Assembly (NCBI RefSeq): GCF_018991925.1
Contig: NW_024729754.1
Span: 117,937 to 181,936 of the forward strand
Direction: 5' to 3'
DNA length: 64,000 bases
Origin: Homarus americanus
Lineage: Eukaryota > Arthropoda > Malacostraca > Decapoda > Nephropidae
The position numbers and the translations under genes are program-made. The first letter of the stretch is position 1. Every line of letters starts with the position of its first letter. Below the pieces are notes generated by a model. That model searched no databases. It was not told where the DNA came from and saw nothing but the letters and a program-made list of their open reading frames with translations. Shown here piece by piece: positions 63,353 to 64,000 of the stretch.

Positions 63353-64000
63353 CATGCTCGATGGGGACTTTGTTATACCCGATCAGGACTTTGTTATACT
63401 CGACAGGGGTTCTGCCTCGATCAGAACTTTGTTGCCTCGATGAGGGGCCTTTGTTAAACTTCGATGGGGACCTTTGGTATATCGACCAGGGGACTTTGTT
63501 ATACTCGATCATGGTCCTCTGTTAAACTCGATCAGGGGCCTTTGTTATACTCGATCAGGGGAGTTTGTTATTCTCGATCAGGGGACTTTGTTATACTCGA
63601 TGAGGGGGCTTTGTTATAATCGATCAGGGAACCTTGTTATACTCGATTTGGGGCCTTTGTTATAATCGTTCAGGGGACTTTGTTATACTCGGTCAGGGGA
63701 ATTTGTTATACTCGATCAGGGTACTTTGTTATACTCGAACAGGGGAGTTTGTTATACTCGATTAGGGGCCTTTGTTAAACTCGATCAGGGGCTTTTGTTA
63801 TACTCGATCAGGGGACTTTATGCGATCAGGGGACTGTTATACTCGATTAAATTAACTGCTATACTCGATTAGGGTACTTTGTTAAACTCGATCAGGGGCT
63901 TTTGTTATACTCGATCAGGGGACTTTTTATACTCGATCAGGGACTTTGTTATACTCGATCAGGGGACTTTGTTATACTCGGTGAGGGGCCTTTGTTATAC
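63353..64000 (+). repeat. 2.5-2.6-kb higher-order unit F, copy 3 (cut by window end)
   Basis: It starts near CATGCTCGATGGGG, a degraded form of the unit start. After about 130 indel-rich bases it follows copies 1 and 2 closely from GATCATGGTCCTC. Near 63840-63990 it carries a copy-2-like segment (TGCTATACTCGATTAGGGTAC) followed directly by a copy-1-like segment (GGCTTTTG, GGGGACTTTTTATAC, CTCGGTGAGG), so it is a mosaic. It continues past the window. Confidence 0.85.

Larger units (their letters stand above)
37785..64000 (+). repeat. 23-bp satellite array, forward orientation, block 2
   Basis: This continues head-to-tail 23-bp monomers to the window end, about 1,140 copies by length. Long higher-order units are clearer here than in block 1. 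The intervals outside the named units (43580-49740, 54150-55590 and 56325-58192) contain ordinary variant monomers. Shared segments are still visible there, for example the CTAGATCAAAG and TTATCCTCG pair at 44053. No unrelated sequence is seen. The array evidently continues past the window end. Confidence 0.98.

Noticed and set aside
63303..63512. A minus-strand open frame inside the forward array
   Set aside because: It exists only because indels in a degraded patch removed the regular reverse-strand stops. It has no feature of a real gene.
1..64000. CRISPR array, because of short regularly spaced repeats of 23 bp
   Set aside because: There are no unique spacers: repeats abut directly, drift in sequence, and form higher-order units.
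1..64000. Telomere repeat or known centromeric signature
   Set aside because: The 23-bp unit is not a short telomere-type repeat, and I see no CENP-B-box-like string. Location on the chromosome cannot be told from sequence alone.
1..64000. G-quadruplex array from the GGGG run in each monomer
   Set aside because: The G runs are about 19 bases apart, longer than the loops of canonical quadruplexes, and often fall to GGG. It would need biophysical evidence.

Overview
The whole window is one tandem satellite array. Apart from two runs of exactly 100 N (2544-2643 and 37685-37784), essentially every base belongs to degenerate copies of a 23-bp monomer that begins GGGGACTTTGTTATA and ends CTCGATCA (a perfect example lies at 3105-3127). 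About 63,800 called bases divided by 23 gives roughly 2,770 monomers. I see no protein-coding gene, rRNA, tRNA, CRISPR array or transposon. The long open frames are a by-product of the repeat: the monomer has no stop on one strand and 23 is not a multiple of 3, so every forward frame reads the same 23-residue repeat.

The material suggests a eukaryotic nuclear genome assembled from long reads and scaffolded: tens of kilobases of satellite, nested higher-order repeats, 100-N placeholder gaps and patches of poor consensus. I do not recognise the monomer and cannot name the organism. Frequent CG-to-TG and CG-to-CA changes at the single CpG of the monomer hint at CpG methylation.

Layout: 1-2543 carries the array in reverse orientation. 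The gap at 2544-2643 coincides exactly with the orientation switch. From 2644 to the end the array is in forward orientation, interrupted only by the second gap. Monomer variants recur in fixed order, giving higher-order units: an ~877-bp repeat in the inverted block; a ~989-bp unit (43 monomers) at 13.3-16.8 kb, seen again at 24.7 and 26.6 kb; a ~1-kb unit at 18.4, 19.9 and 23.2 kb; a ~3.01-kb duplication (131 monomers) at 37.8-43.6 kb with a third, expanded relative at 49.7-54.2 kb containing its own 1,197-bp (52-monomer) tandem duplication; a 529-bp (23-monomer) duplication at 55.6-56.3 kb; and a 2.52-2.64-kb unit present two and a part times from 58.2 kb to the window end. Most offsets are close to whole multiples of 23, as expected from in-register unequal exchange or slippage.

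The most useful second looks are the orientation flip at the first gap, the higher-order structure, the CpG-decay signature, and the clusters of indel-rich sequence that can be aligned to intact copies and look like unpolished consensus. No novel gene system is supported here.
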